NCBI GenBank assembly: GCA_019916065.1
Contig: JAINTL010000054.1
Location: forward strand, 1 to 64,000
DNA: 64,000 nucleotides
Origin: Vitellaria paradoxa
Taxonomy: Eukaryota > Streptophyta > Magnoliopsida > Ericales > Sapotaceae
Reading direction: 5' to 3'
The notes under the pieces are model-generated. The model had not been told where the DNA came from and ran no database searches. It was given only the letters and a program-made list of their open reading frames with translations. Positions 12,201 through 20,920 of this stretch are shown here, in pieces (the stretch's first letter is position 1; the number at the start of each line of letters is the position of its first letter). The position numbers and the translations under genes were made by a program.

Positions 12201-15200
12201 TAAGTGACATTTTTGGGGCCAGGACTGGGTTTGGGGGAGGAGGCCCAAATAATGAAGCCAAAAGCCTAGTAGTGATAGTTTAATGCACCTTGCTAAATCT
12301 ATGAAGTCCAAAATGGCAAGGCAAATAAACATGAAAGAAAAGTTGCCAAGTTCATTTAAAAAAAAAAAGAAAAAAGAAAGAAAGAAAAAGCTTCTAGTAG
12401 TTTTCTTTTAACTAGTAAAAGTTGCGTGTTAAGATGCATCAAGGGGAAACAACCCATGGGCAAAAACAACACAAAAATTGAGATCTTTAAAGTATTCATT
12501 GTGATTCATACAATTAACATTAAAGTACTTACTTCCTTTTATCTTAATTATTTGTAAAAATTGAAATGTATTTATAATATTTTATTATAAGTTTCATAGT
12601 TTCCATCCTAGCTACTATATTTAATTTATAGCAGTCAATTTGATGGAACAATGCATATGATCCTCAATTAATATACCATAGAAAATAATAATGTTATAGA
12701 AGAAAAAAAAAATCTACAAAAAATATATCAAGTGAAATAGTTGTGGTCTACCACTTGAAAAAAAAAAAAAAAAAAGCCCCATAAAAGTTAATTTTATTTG
12801 AGAAAAAAACAAAAATCACTCAATTTTGAAAATTGGTAAGATTGCCTATAAAATCGAGATTTTATATCCCTACTAATTTTACATCCCAAATTTGAGATTT
12901 TACCTATTTTACCTAATATTAAGATTTTACATAAGATTGAACAAGTTTTCTCACTCTAACATCGTAAAATTGTAAGATTTAGATCGAGGTTTTAATAACT
13001 TTGTTCCTCAAATTTTACATCACTAGCTCTATAACCCCAAAAAAATTCTATTGTATTCTCTCAAAATAAACCACTTTAGACAAAAGGTGTTAATGCCATG
13101 CCTTCCAAGTTCGTCCTCTTTCCCACTATACCTCCCCCCACCAACTACCATTCCCACTAGAAAACTAAGAATAAATAATCAAAAATCTCTCTAAGAATGG
13201 ACAATGCAAAATAAAACGAGGCATAGACTCCCCATCTTGCTTACAGCACCAATAACCAAAAACTTGGTACTATTTTAATAAGGTTAAATATTTATTTGTC
13301 AATAACAACAATAATAATAAAGTTTCCCATATAAGGATATTACAACGCATTCCACCCAAAAAAAAAAACAAAACACCTTGGTAGGCGATCGAAAAGACCA
13401 TATACACACATAAAAACTTCACCCAAACTCCCCAATTGTGGGAAGCTATCCATTGACTTAATCATTCTCCAATCCATCTTGCTCAATAAACAACTTAAGG
13501 AGTCTTGCTCAACAAACAACTTAAGGAGCTCCAAACTCTCACCAACCCACCAATCTTGCAAATTCCTCTTACCTTTCATACATTTTTCAATTAACTCATT
13601 AGCGACACCCAATGTCGTAGGGACTCGTGCATTGCTGCCATGGGTAAGCATACTTGCCTATGCATCGTACTCATATAATTCTCAATACAAATAGAATATA
13701 GATATGCTTATTATACTTGCGAGGCTAAAAGATTGTGTTTACAAGGTGACATAAAACATTTTATATAGAATTCAGAAGTATGACACAGAGTTATGTGGTA
13801 AATTCGAAATATTAAACATACTTGTGAGATGCATATCCAAATACAAATGTTGGACACGTCATGTATCCTTAGCTAAGTGTTTTAAGTGTCCCCACATAAT
13901 GTAACATAGATGACACCCTATTGTAGTTGTAACTCAAACATATCCACTCATAGTTCCCATCCTTTGTCCTAACATTTTAGGAAAACTTCTGATGTAACTT
14001 GGGCCAACAAATGTTCAACCAAGATAATTTCTACACACATTTTCTTTACAAGCAAATATTCTTTATTTGGGAGAAGAAGGCTAGGATGGCTCAAAACCAT
14101 AACTGTGTTGTTTAGGTTGCTTCCTTGCAACACTCATTAAACCAAGGCCAATGCATTAATTGCTAAATAATAAGTGTATAGAAATTGAAAAATCTAATGG
14201 GCTGCTTAAAGCATTTTTATATTCATTCCTCAAGCTCAAAGGAATAACTTAGAAATGGAAACAAAAGAGAATAAATAAAAAAATAAAAATAAAATTTAAT
14301 AGTTTGGGACAGGGCGGTTATCTTGCCACTTATCATCCAACTCAACTCAACTCAACAAAACCTTAATCGCAAACTAGTCAGAGTTAGTTACATAAATCAT
14401 TTTCATTTATTTATTGCTATCAAATGTTATATTGTTGTAAGGTTTTTTAAAAATAGTTCCCCCCCCCCCCAAATTTCAGTCCATGAAATCTTAGCTCTAC
14501 CTTTTATACTTTTTTACACTTTTTAGAATCCAAACCTGCCAATTCAAAATACTCCCAAAATTTAGGTAAGGAAGACACTAGTGTAAACTACTACTAGGAA
14601 AATTTGTAATCTTTTGGAGACATCTAGAACGAATTGGCCAACTCAAGGCATCATGTTTAAAAAAAATGTAAGCAAATCTTTCTTAAAATTAGTAAAAAAG
14701 AAAAATCAAAACTAAATGCATAATAAAAGAGCCCCACAACATCTAACTTCTTCAAATGAAAAAGCCATTACCACACAAGCAGATTTTTTAATTCAATTAA
14801 CATCCTATGCAAACGTCTTCTTCCTTTGCAATCCTTCAATATATATATACTAAACAAATGGGTATCTGACAATTAATGCCTAGTCTAGATATTGACTTAT
14901 GCAAATCAATCAATCCCAACTTTGAGGAGTATTTTTCATTTCCTAGTTCTATAATAGCTAGTGCAGCTTGGACGAGATGCTTTTGGAATTACCAATAGTC
15001 TTGTTGTCCGTCTTATGGCTTTACCAACTCCAACTCTTCTCAATCATTAATTCAACTCATTAATTAATTTAGGAGGACAAGCCAAGAACCATTATTAACC
15101 TTCCTTTGAATCGGTAAGTGTCTTCCACCAATATACCCGAGAAGAATTGCAAGGAGAAGCTGCATTCTAGTTATACCAAAAGCTAACCCCTGACTCAACA

Positions 15201-18200
15201 CACTAATGCATTTTTGTAAGCAACCCAATCCAATAACATTTTTCCAAATTCCAACATTATTGTTCTCAAACTTTATGTGTCCATAAGATCTATATGAACA
15301 GCCACTGTTAGAACTACAAAATCATGAAAAAGTAACAAAGATATGTAAACTCAAAGCAACAATAAAAACATCAATAAAAGAAAGCCTTAAGCAAAATATT
15401 ATCTTACAATGATGAACATGTGTTAAACACAGCTATTAAGGAACAGAAGAACGTGAGAATATGACCTTAATATTGCCATTTTAAATATTTTTATTGCCAA
15501 GACCCATCATAATTATATCATTCAAACACCTAAATTGATAAATTCATCTCTTTTTTAAGGGAAAGAAAAAACATTATCAAACCATAACTAGTAAAACTAA
15601 ATTATAAGTCACAATTGGGTGATGTCTTTTGGTTGTATTCCGCAGGGCAAGAATTGAAACACGCTTAGTGGATAATAATGCATATATATAGTGTGTGGAA
15701 ACACAAGCTTCAAGGCAACCAAGGGAACCCCCCGCCAGGAGGGGGTGGATTGTATTACATATTGTAATTATTTTGATGGAATATATTAAGGGGTATTATT
15801 GGCATTTTTGTCAAAAGTACTAAGTGACTTTCCCTTTGACGGACACACCTACCAGCCTTCCACAGAAAGTCGGTACTCAGCAATACAATCAGATAACCAA
15901 GTTTACCACTCAGGGCCTGATCATACTCAAAAGGAGTTTAACCCTGCCTCAGTATTAATTTCTGTTTGAAGGACTTTCTAACCATACTCCAAATTATGTT
16001 AGGTGTTAATCTTCTTTAAAACATTGTAGGGCAGCTCTGAAATGATAGACTTTTCTTCGTCAAACAACCATACAAGGGTGTGTTTGGAATGATAAAAAGT
16101 GAGATAAAATGTGGTTTGAGGAAACTTTTTGCGCTTGGTGCACACATCTCAAACCGTATTTTTTAGATATGATCAATAAGATTCTATTTCGATGGATTGG
16201 ATTTCCATTTGAACGAATTCAAAATTTTGTGCAGTCATGACTTCTTCGCACTACAATCCGTCTAAACGGATTGTAGAAACTATTTGGACGAAAGTTAGTA
16301 ACGCGAATCTGTCGAAACTGTTTCTACAATTGATTGAAACGGTTTTACGATCTCACAAAAATAGTCAAAGTGCGTGTCATTTGGTAGCTTGAGAGTTTAT
16401 GGTGAGAATGGTGAAACAAATTTTGCTATTTGATTAACTGAATTCTAGTTATTGACTTTTTTTTTAAAAGGTATTGAACTTTTTTTTAACTTTTGAGAAG
16501 GTAAAAATGTGTAAAAATGTAATAGAGATTTTTAAAAATTTTCAGAAATTTTCACCAAATTTTTATGAACCAAATGCATCTTAAATAATCATAATAGAAA
16601 ACAATACTATTGCACACTTAATACATCTTAAAGAACTAAAGAGTCCCCCCCCCCACACCAAAAAAAAAAAAAACAAAGAAGAAATAAACATCTCAAATTA
16701 AATATCTCAAACCAATGGGAAATTTCATTGACTAATCCCCCAATCCCATGTGTGAAATTAAAATACTGGAAGCGGGGGGCTGACATCGCGTGCGATGTTC
16801 GCTCGCGACCCTCGCGATCGTGGCGCAATCGTGGCCGTTCGGCCTTCCGCGCGTGATCCTATCCGTTCTTTTTTTTTTTAGCCGTTCGTCTATCTTTTTT
16901 TTTTCAATTTTCAGCAAAAACAAATTAAAAATGATAACAAAAATTAGTCAAAGTGCGTGTCATTTGGTAGCTTGAGAGTTTATGGTGAGAATGGTGAAAC
17001 AAATTTTGCTATTTGATTAACTGAATTCTAGTTATTGACTTTTTTTTTAAAAATGTATTGAACTTTTTTTTAACTTTTGAGAAGGTAAAAATGTGTAAAA
17101 ATGTAATAGAGATTTTTAAAAATTTTCAGAAAATTTCACCAAATTTTTATGAACCAAATGCATCTTAAATAATCATAATAGAAAACAATACTATTGCACA
17201 CTTAATACATCTTAAAGGACTAAAGAGTCCCCCCCCCCCCCACACCAAAAAAAAAACAAAGAAGAAATAAACATCTCAAATTAAATATCTCAAACCAATG
17301 GGAAATTTCATTGACTAATCCCCCAATCCCATGTGTGAAATTAAAATACTGGAAGGGGGGGCTGACATCGCGCGCGATGTTAGCTCGCGACCCTCGCAAT
17401 CGTGGCGCAATCGTGGCCGTTCGGCCTTCCGCGCGTGATCCTATCCGTTCTTTTTTTTTTTTTAGCCGTTCGTCTATCTTTTTTTTTTTCAATTTTCAGC
17501 AAAAACAAATTAAAAATGATAACAAAAATTAACAATAGAAAAGGATAGTGTTGTCAAACAGATATTAAAAAATTAACTTTTTTTATTTTTTTTAAACATA
17601 GAAAAAATTAATTTTTTAATAATTAATTAGTAATTAATTAAAAAATAACATTTTTTCTTAAATACAGCATCGCCCGCAATGCTAGCCATTAATTTTTTAA
17701 TTGACAACACTGTCATTTTTCTGCTAGCTGACATCGCGGGCGATACTGTGTTTAGGAAAAAATGTTATTTTTTAATTAATTATTAAAAAATTAATTTTTC
17801 TATGTTTAAAAAAGCAAAAAAAAGTAAAAAAAGTTAATTTTTTAAAGCTGGTTTGACAACACTGTCGTTTTTTTGTTGTTATTTTTTATTGTCGTTTTTT
17901 ATTTTTTGTTGCCATTTATTTTTTCTGAAATTTAAACAAAAATTGTGTAATTAATTAAAGATAAAATTTTTTCCTAAACACAGCTATCGCTCGAGTTGTC
18001 AGTATTACTAATTATTAAAAAATTAATTTTTTCTATGTTTAAAAAAGAAAAAAAAGTAAAAAAAGTTAATTTTTTAAGACCCGTTTGACAACACTGTCGT
18101 TTTTCTATTGTTATTTTTTGTTGTCATTTTTTATTTTTTATTGTCATTTATTTTTTCTGCAATTAAAACAAAAATTGTGTAATTAATTAAAAAATAATAT

Positions 18201-19796
18201 TTTTTCTATGTTTAACAAAAAGTAAAAAAATATAATTTTTTAAAGCATATTTAAAAACACTGTCATTTTTCTGTTATTTTATTTTGTCGTTTTTATTTTA
18301 TTTTTGCTGAAAACTGAAAAAAAAGAGACGAACGGCTGAAAAAAAAATTGAGCGGCCAGGATCACACGCGAAAAACCGAATGGCCACGATCGCGCGAGAA
18401 CAGTGGGCTAACATTGCGCGCGCGATCCCCCCCCGGGTTCCTAAAATAATAGCAAATAGACGACAACCCACGAGTTGAAATGAAATAATAACTGGTGATG
18501 GATCTTAAGTGGGTTAAAAAAACCCCACTTTGTCACATCAATGGTAAAACGGAGAATGGCGATAAAATCAATTTAAAACAAGGGTAAAACATTTTTCTGT
18601 TATTTTTTTTTTGTCGTTTTAATTTATTTTTGCTGAAAACTGAAAAAAAAAAAAACAAACGGCTGAAAAAAAAAATTGAGCAGCCAAGATCGGCCAGGAT
18701 CACACGCGAAAAGTCGAATGGCCATGATCGTGCCACAATCGCGAGGATAGCAGGCTAACATCGCGCGCGATGTCCCCCGGCTTCCTAAAATAATAGCAAA
18801 TAGACGACAACCCACGAGTTGAAATGAAATAATAACTGGTGATGGATCTTAAGTGGGCTAAAAAAACCCCACTTTGTCACATCAAAGGTAAAACAGAGAA
18901 TAGCGATAAAATCAATTTAAAACAAGGGTAAAACAGAGAATGGCGATAAAATCAATTTAAAACAAGAATACAGGAATATATATATCTCAACATAATCAAG
19001 ATGATAAACCTGAACAGCAATTAACACTATTTCAAGAAATTAAATACAAGACAAATATAAGCATAAATCTAAGAAAATAAAAATTGAAAAAAATTAAAGT
19101 TACCTGAACATAAAGAAAAGGATCAGCAACAAAATTAACAGGGAAACCAGCATCAGAAACTGAAGCACAAGTGATCACAGGGTTGGCCACAGGCCAGGCC
19201 GCACTCTCGTTTCTCCATACACTCACCTGTCGCCCATTTTCAACCTACAAAATAAAACCACCGAAAATCAGAAAACCAACGAAACCCCCCCCCCCCCACA
19301 AATACCCATATTTCAAAACCCAGAAATAACTAAAAATAGAGCAGAGACATATATACAAATATAGACGTATTAAATATGTATATATACCAATTAATATCCA
19401 AAAACCCACAAAATCAGAAAATAAAGGAAAATCTCACACACGTGTGTATACATATATCCATATGAATGTATAGTAGGGATTCAGGGAACTTACGTTTTCA
19501 ATAGATTTCAGAGAAAAGGGTGAGTCACCGTAGAATACACCAATCGACCACGAACCCTCACTATCCTCTTGACACCCGAGCGGAGAAAGAGTCACGGGGA
19601 CACGAGGGGTGAAGATTAACCAAGCATAGAGGGACGCAATCGATCCCAACAACAGGAAGGAGGCCAGGAAGAAGGCAAAGGTTGACGACAGAACACAACG
19701 GTCGTGCCGCCACCACCTCCACCAGCTCTTGAGGCTCACATCGCACCTCCCGCCGCCGTTGGCGGCAGCGGAAGTTCCAATTGGGCTCGAACCCAT
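1578..19796 (-). CDS. GINT1: GT64 glycosyltransferase, GINT1-like (4 exons, 765 aa)
   Basis: Golgi glycosyltransferase of family GT64. The Arabidopsis relative GINT1 adds (N-acetyl)glucosamine to inositol phosphorylceramide, making GIPC sphingolipids of the plasma membrane. The four exons join in phase 0 (101+47+56+561 codons) to 765 residues, which matches my recollection of the family length. Layout: N-terminal membrane anchor at about residues 34-61; a five-bladed propeller-like region at about 80-390 (repeated W, DG and GDIG-type turns); two further hydrophobic segments at about 395-425 and 478-496; and the GT64 catalytic domain from about 515 to the end. That domain has the metal-binding acidic run LELDDDIMM (acidic residues 598-600) and [13 protein letters not shown] (about 685-697). 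No stop or frameshift interrupts it. All introns have GT-AG ends. Intron 2 is 15.3 kb and full of transposons. The start is the first in-frame ATG, giving MGSSPIG. The family is clear; orthology to GINT1 in particular is inferred from recognition, not a search. Confidence 0.93.
3643..3810 (-). CDS. GINT1: GINT1-like exon 3
   Basis: Codes 56 residues of the propeller-like region, including [20 protein letters not shown]. The acceptor is ATTCAG before 3810 and the donor is CAA|GTAAGA at 3643/3642. Both ends are phase 0. It is separated from exon 4 by a 379-bp intron (3264-3642) that carries a C-run followed by a long G-run near 3528-3541. Confidence 0.9.
4185..7450 (+). mobile_element. Ty3/Gypsy chromovirus fragment (RNase H, integrase, chromodomain, 3' LTR)
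   Basis: Plus-strand remnant, antisense to the host gene. The RNase H end ([10 protein letters not shown] near 4188) is followed by the integrase zinc-binding part ([15 protein letters not shown] near 4680) and core ([20 protein letters not shown], near 4885). After the hAT insertion come the integrase C-terminal part (6018-6530) and a chromodomain-like [14 protein letters not shown] (near 6550). A probable 3' LTR follows from about 6980, with TATAAATA at 7301. The gag, protease and most of the RT are missing upstream, and there are several stops and frame changes. The exact LTR limits are uncertain, and the right end abuts the Copia element. Confidence 0.85.
5301..6009. mobile_element. Nonautonomous hAT element, 709 bp, 8-bp TSD
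   Basis: Inserted in the chromovirus integrase. It is flanked by the perfect 8-bp direct repeat CTATCAAG (5293-5300 and 6010-6017). The ends are imperfect inverted repeats: CTAAGTTGCGCGGAC on the left, and CTATGTTGCTTGGAC when the right end is read on the minus strand. Removing it restores the integrase frame. It encodes no transposase. Inside, a segment of about 69 bp is repeated with period 80 (5732-5800 and 5812-5880). The TSD length and the TIR starting CTA are typical of hAT. Confidence 0.9.
7616..9230 (-). pseudogene. Copia reverse transcriptase and RNase H remnant
   Basis: The RT begins near 8950 with a hinge and a [18 protein letters not shown] segment. The catalytic YVDDIVI lies near 8565-8590 and RNase H ends with [14 protein letters not shown] and FTKTMGG (7690-7879). 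Several in-frame stops are visible (for example near 8500 and 8250), so it is dead. It is followed directly by the polypurine tract. Confidence 0.8.
9338..10150 (-). pseudogene. Copia integrase remnant
   Basis: Contains the pre-integrase motif CESCQLGK, then [24 protein letters not shown] and [13 protein letters not shown], which are spaced as in Copia integrase. The frame is damaged around 9890-9930, where residues between the second and third catalytic positions are lost or frameshifted. It lies between the protease and RT pieces of the same element. Confidence 0.8.
10238..10600 (-). pseudogene. Copia protease remnant
   Basis: Reads [14 protein letters not shown] at about 10550-10590, which corresponds to the Copia retropepsin active site; the usual DSGAS is DSCAS here, so the catalytic glycine is replaced. 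It is followed by a spaced match to the family ([24 protein letters not shown]) down to about 10238. The changed active site and later breaks mean it is not functional. Confidence 0.75.
13100..13651 (-). pseudogene. Possible LINE zf-RVT C-terminal scrap
   Basis: On the minus strand a run like [13 protein letters not shown] (near 13345-13385) is followed about 100 bp later by [18 protein letters not shown] (near 13170-13240). The spacing and residues resemble the zinc-binding domain at the end of plant L1-type LINE reverse transcriptases (pattern C-x2-C...GES...H..HC). Frames are broken and no RT core is visible, so this is a weak call. Confidence 0.4.
16362..17531 (+). repeat. 583-bp tandem duplication with GC-rich palindromic core
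   Basis: Two direct copies, 16362-16944 and 16945 to about 17531, start TAGTCAAAGTGCG and are nearly identical by eye, including the C-runs at 16646 and 17230. Each ends in a GC-rich segment (GCTGACATCGCG, CTCGCGACCCTCGC, CGTTCGGCCTTCCGCGCG) that stands out from the AT-rich surroundings. It lies in intron 2, 1.6-2.7 kb downstream of the exon 2 donor. Confidence 0.9.
17540..18980. repeat. Inverted and tandem repeat block related to the 583-bp repeat
   Basis: An imperfect inverted repeat has arms of about 17560-17690 and 17725-17850, around GACAACACTGTC-type motifs and GCATCGCCCGC/GACATCGCGGGC palindromes. Two further units of about 325-344 bp (about 18266-18591 and 18592-18925) carry the GC-rich segment of the 583-bp repeat in reverse orientation (AACATTGCGCGCGCGAT near 18410, AACATCGCGCGCGATGT near 18755). 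Short repeats of GGCGATAAAATCAATTT follow (18560, 18900, 18940). The whole may be remains of a foldback element; the family is unknown. Confidence 0.75.
19104..19244 (-). CDS. GINT1: GINT1-like exon 2
   Basis: Codes 47 residues, from [10 protein letters not shown] to ADPFLYVQ. The acceptor is TTTTGTAG before 19244 and the donor is CAG|GTAACT at 19104/19103. Both ends are phase 0. A second, consensus-like donor (CAG|GTGAGT) lies inside the exon at 19227/19226, also in phase 0. The protein run [19 protein letters not shown] continues smoothly into GDILYLFFE of exon 3, more than 15 kb away. Confidence 0.9.
19494..19796 (-). CDS. GINT1: GINT1-like exon 1 (coding part)
   Basis: Codes residues 1-101. 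It contains a tryptophan/arginine-rich cytosolic stretch ([10 protein letters not shown]) followed by a membrane anchor ending in YAWLIF, typical of a type II Golgi anchor. The exon ends at AAC before GTAAGT (donor at 19493-19492). The next upstream ATGs are out of frame, and the in-frame frame upstream has no ATG, so 19796 is the supported start. Intron 1 is 249 bp (19245-19493). Confidence 0.9.
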
Positions 19797-19876
19797 GTAT
19801 GGCGAACGCCCACGGTGAGATCTCACAGCGGCGCCGCATGCAATGAGAGAGAAAGCAGGAACGAACAACCCAGCAT
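19561..19876 (-). promoter_or_regulatory. Two upstream ORFs in the GT64 gene leader
   Basis: Two ATGs lie upstream of the main start in other frames. The first (19876-19874, context GCAATGC with G at -3) opens a 17-codon ORF ending at 19823. The second (19839-19837) opens a 92-codon ORF that overlaps the main coding frame down to 19561. Whether they are transcribed depends on the true transcription start, which I placed near 20030 by inference. If included in the mRNA, they would be expected to reduce initiation at 19796. Confidence 0.5.
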
Positions 19877-20070
19877 TGCGGAACTCGAAGGTGACAGAAA
19901 AAAGCCCGGTTTATCTCTCTCTCTCTCTGTGTCTATCTACCTATTCGGTTTCTCGCTCTAGATTGGGGAACTCGAAGGTGACAGAAAAAAGCCCGGACTT
20001 GTCTCAGGGGAAAACGTTGTGCCGCAGAGAAATCTCTATACACAGGTGCATGTTTACATATATACTGTAA
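19877..20070 (-). promoter_or_regulatory. GINT1: Probable core promoter and leader of the GT64 gene
   Basis: On the minus strand a TATATATG element lies at about 20058-20066, which would place transcription start near 20030 and give a leader of roughly 230 nt. The leader holds a GA microsatellite on the minus strand (19914-19928) and a 29-base direct repeat starting GAACTCGAAGG on the plus strand at 19881 and again at 19968 (period 87). GA/CT tracts are common in plant 5' leaders. No experimental start is known to me. Confidence 0.4.
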
Positions 20071-20749
20071 CGTATATACAAAAGATAACAGGCGCGATGG
20101 TTTCATTCCTTCACTCGAAAGCGTGGGTTGGGGAAAACACTCGCGGGTGCGTGTGACTTTACAGGCTGGAAAATAAAAATCATAAAATAAATGAAATTCC
20201 ACCTGTCGAAATCATCGCGCGAGTTCAGTCCCTGTGGCTATTGTGCGAGTGTGGATTTTTCTTCTTTTTTTTTTTTTTTTTAGGGGAGGGGGGATTTCTT
20301 GGGGATGGGCGAGGAAAGTTGCTTCTGAGAGTTCTGGTAAAACTTCAAAAAACATTATCTGCCTTTACAGAGAGTTTAAGGGTTTTTTTCAATTAATTTT
20401 CTCGTGCATGGGAAATAGGAGAAGAAATATTGTCCCGTTAGGAATACCAAAATCTATCTAAATTTATTAATTTTAACTAATTTTCATACATTTTTTTAAT
20501 TAGGGAAATGTTTTGATTGATAAAAATTTAATCAAAAAGTATTATAAAAATAAAAAAATATGACATAAAGATGATATATGAAGAAATTTAATTGAAAAAA
20601 TGTATAAAAATTAGTTAGAATTAGTGAGTTTTGGTGACACTAAACAGAACTAAAATTTCACTATATATCACTTTTATATCACATCTTTCAATTTTTATTT
20701 TATTGTAATTTTAACACACCCATTAATGAGGAATTTAATGAGGGTATAA
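20071..20749. other. Upstream flank, no gene seen
   Basis: Contains the distal promoter of the GT64 gene, a T-run followed by a G-rich stretch near 20263-20292, and AT-rich DNA. I see no coding frame or RNA gene. Confidence 0.4.
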
Positions 20750-20917
20750 GGCTCCGTTTGGAGCTACACAAAATAAAATAAAATTTTACAAATCTCTACA
20801 AACACAAATTACGAGATAATAAAATTTAAATTTTTCACTCATTACACGAATTACGAGACATTTACTTTTATAATTTTATTTTATTTTATACACTTTTATA
20901 TAACTTCAAACACACCC
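20750..20917. mobile_element. Foldback MITE, 168 bp, TAA target duplication
   Basis: It starts GGCTCCGTTTGGAG and ends CTTCAAACACACCC, imperfect inverted repeats. TAA flanks both sides (20747-20749 and 20918-20920). The inner arms are also complementary (AAAATAAAATAAAAT against ATTTTATTTTATTTTA). A 3-bp TAA duplication and GTTTGG-type ends suggest a Tourist/PIF-Harbinger-like MITE. No coding capacity. Confidence 0.6.
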
Positions 20918-20920
20918 TAA

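Larger units (their letters stand above)
3811..19103 (-). other. Intron 2 of the GT64 gene, 15.3 kb, transposon-filled
   Basis: Bounded by CAG|GTAACT (exon 2) and ATTCAG|GG (exon 3). It contains the chromovirus fragment with nested hAT, a Copia element, a LINE scrap and the 16.36-18.98 kb repeat block listed separately. The stretches 3811-4184, 11339-13090 and 13660-16360 are AT-rich DNA in which I see no gene; they include poly(A) runs near 12360 and 12760 and a C-run near 14460. Confidence 0.85.

Noticed and set aside
13479..13694. Plus-strand frame near 13.5 kb as a gene
   Set aside because: It has no known motif, is opposite to the LINE-like scrap, and lies within the intron.
19434..19868. 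Longer N-terminus for the GT64 protein starting upstream of 19796
   Set aside because: The upstream in-frame codon at 19868-19866 is TTG, not ATG. The first in-frame ATG is at 19796 and gives the expected length of 765.
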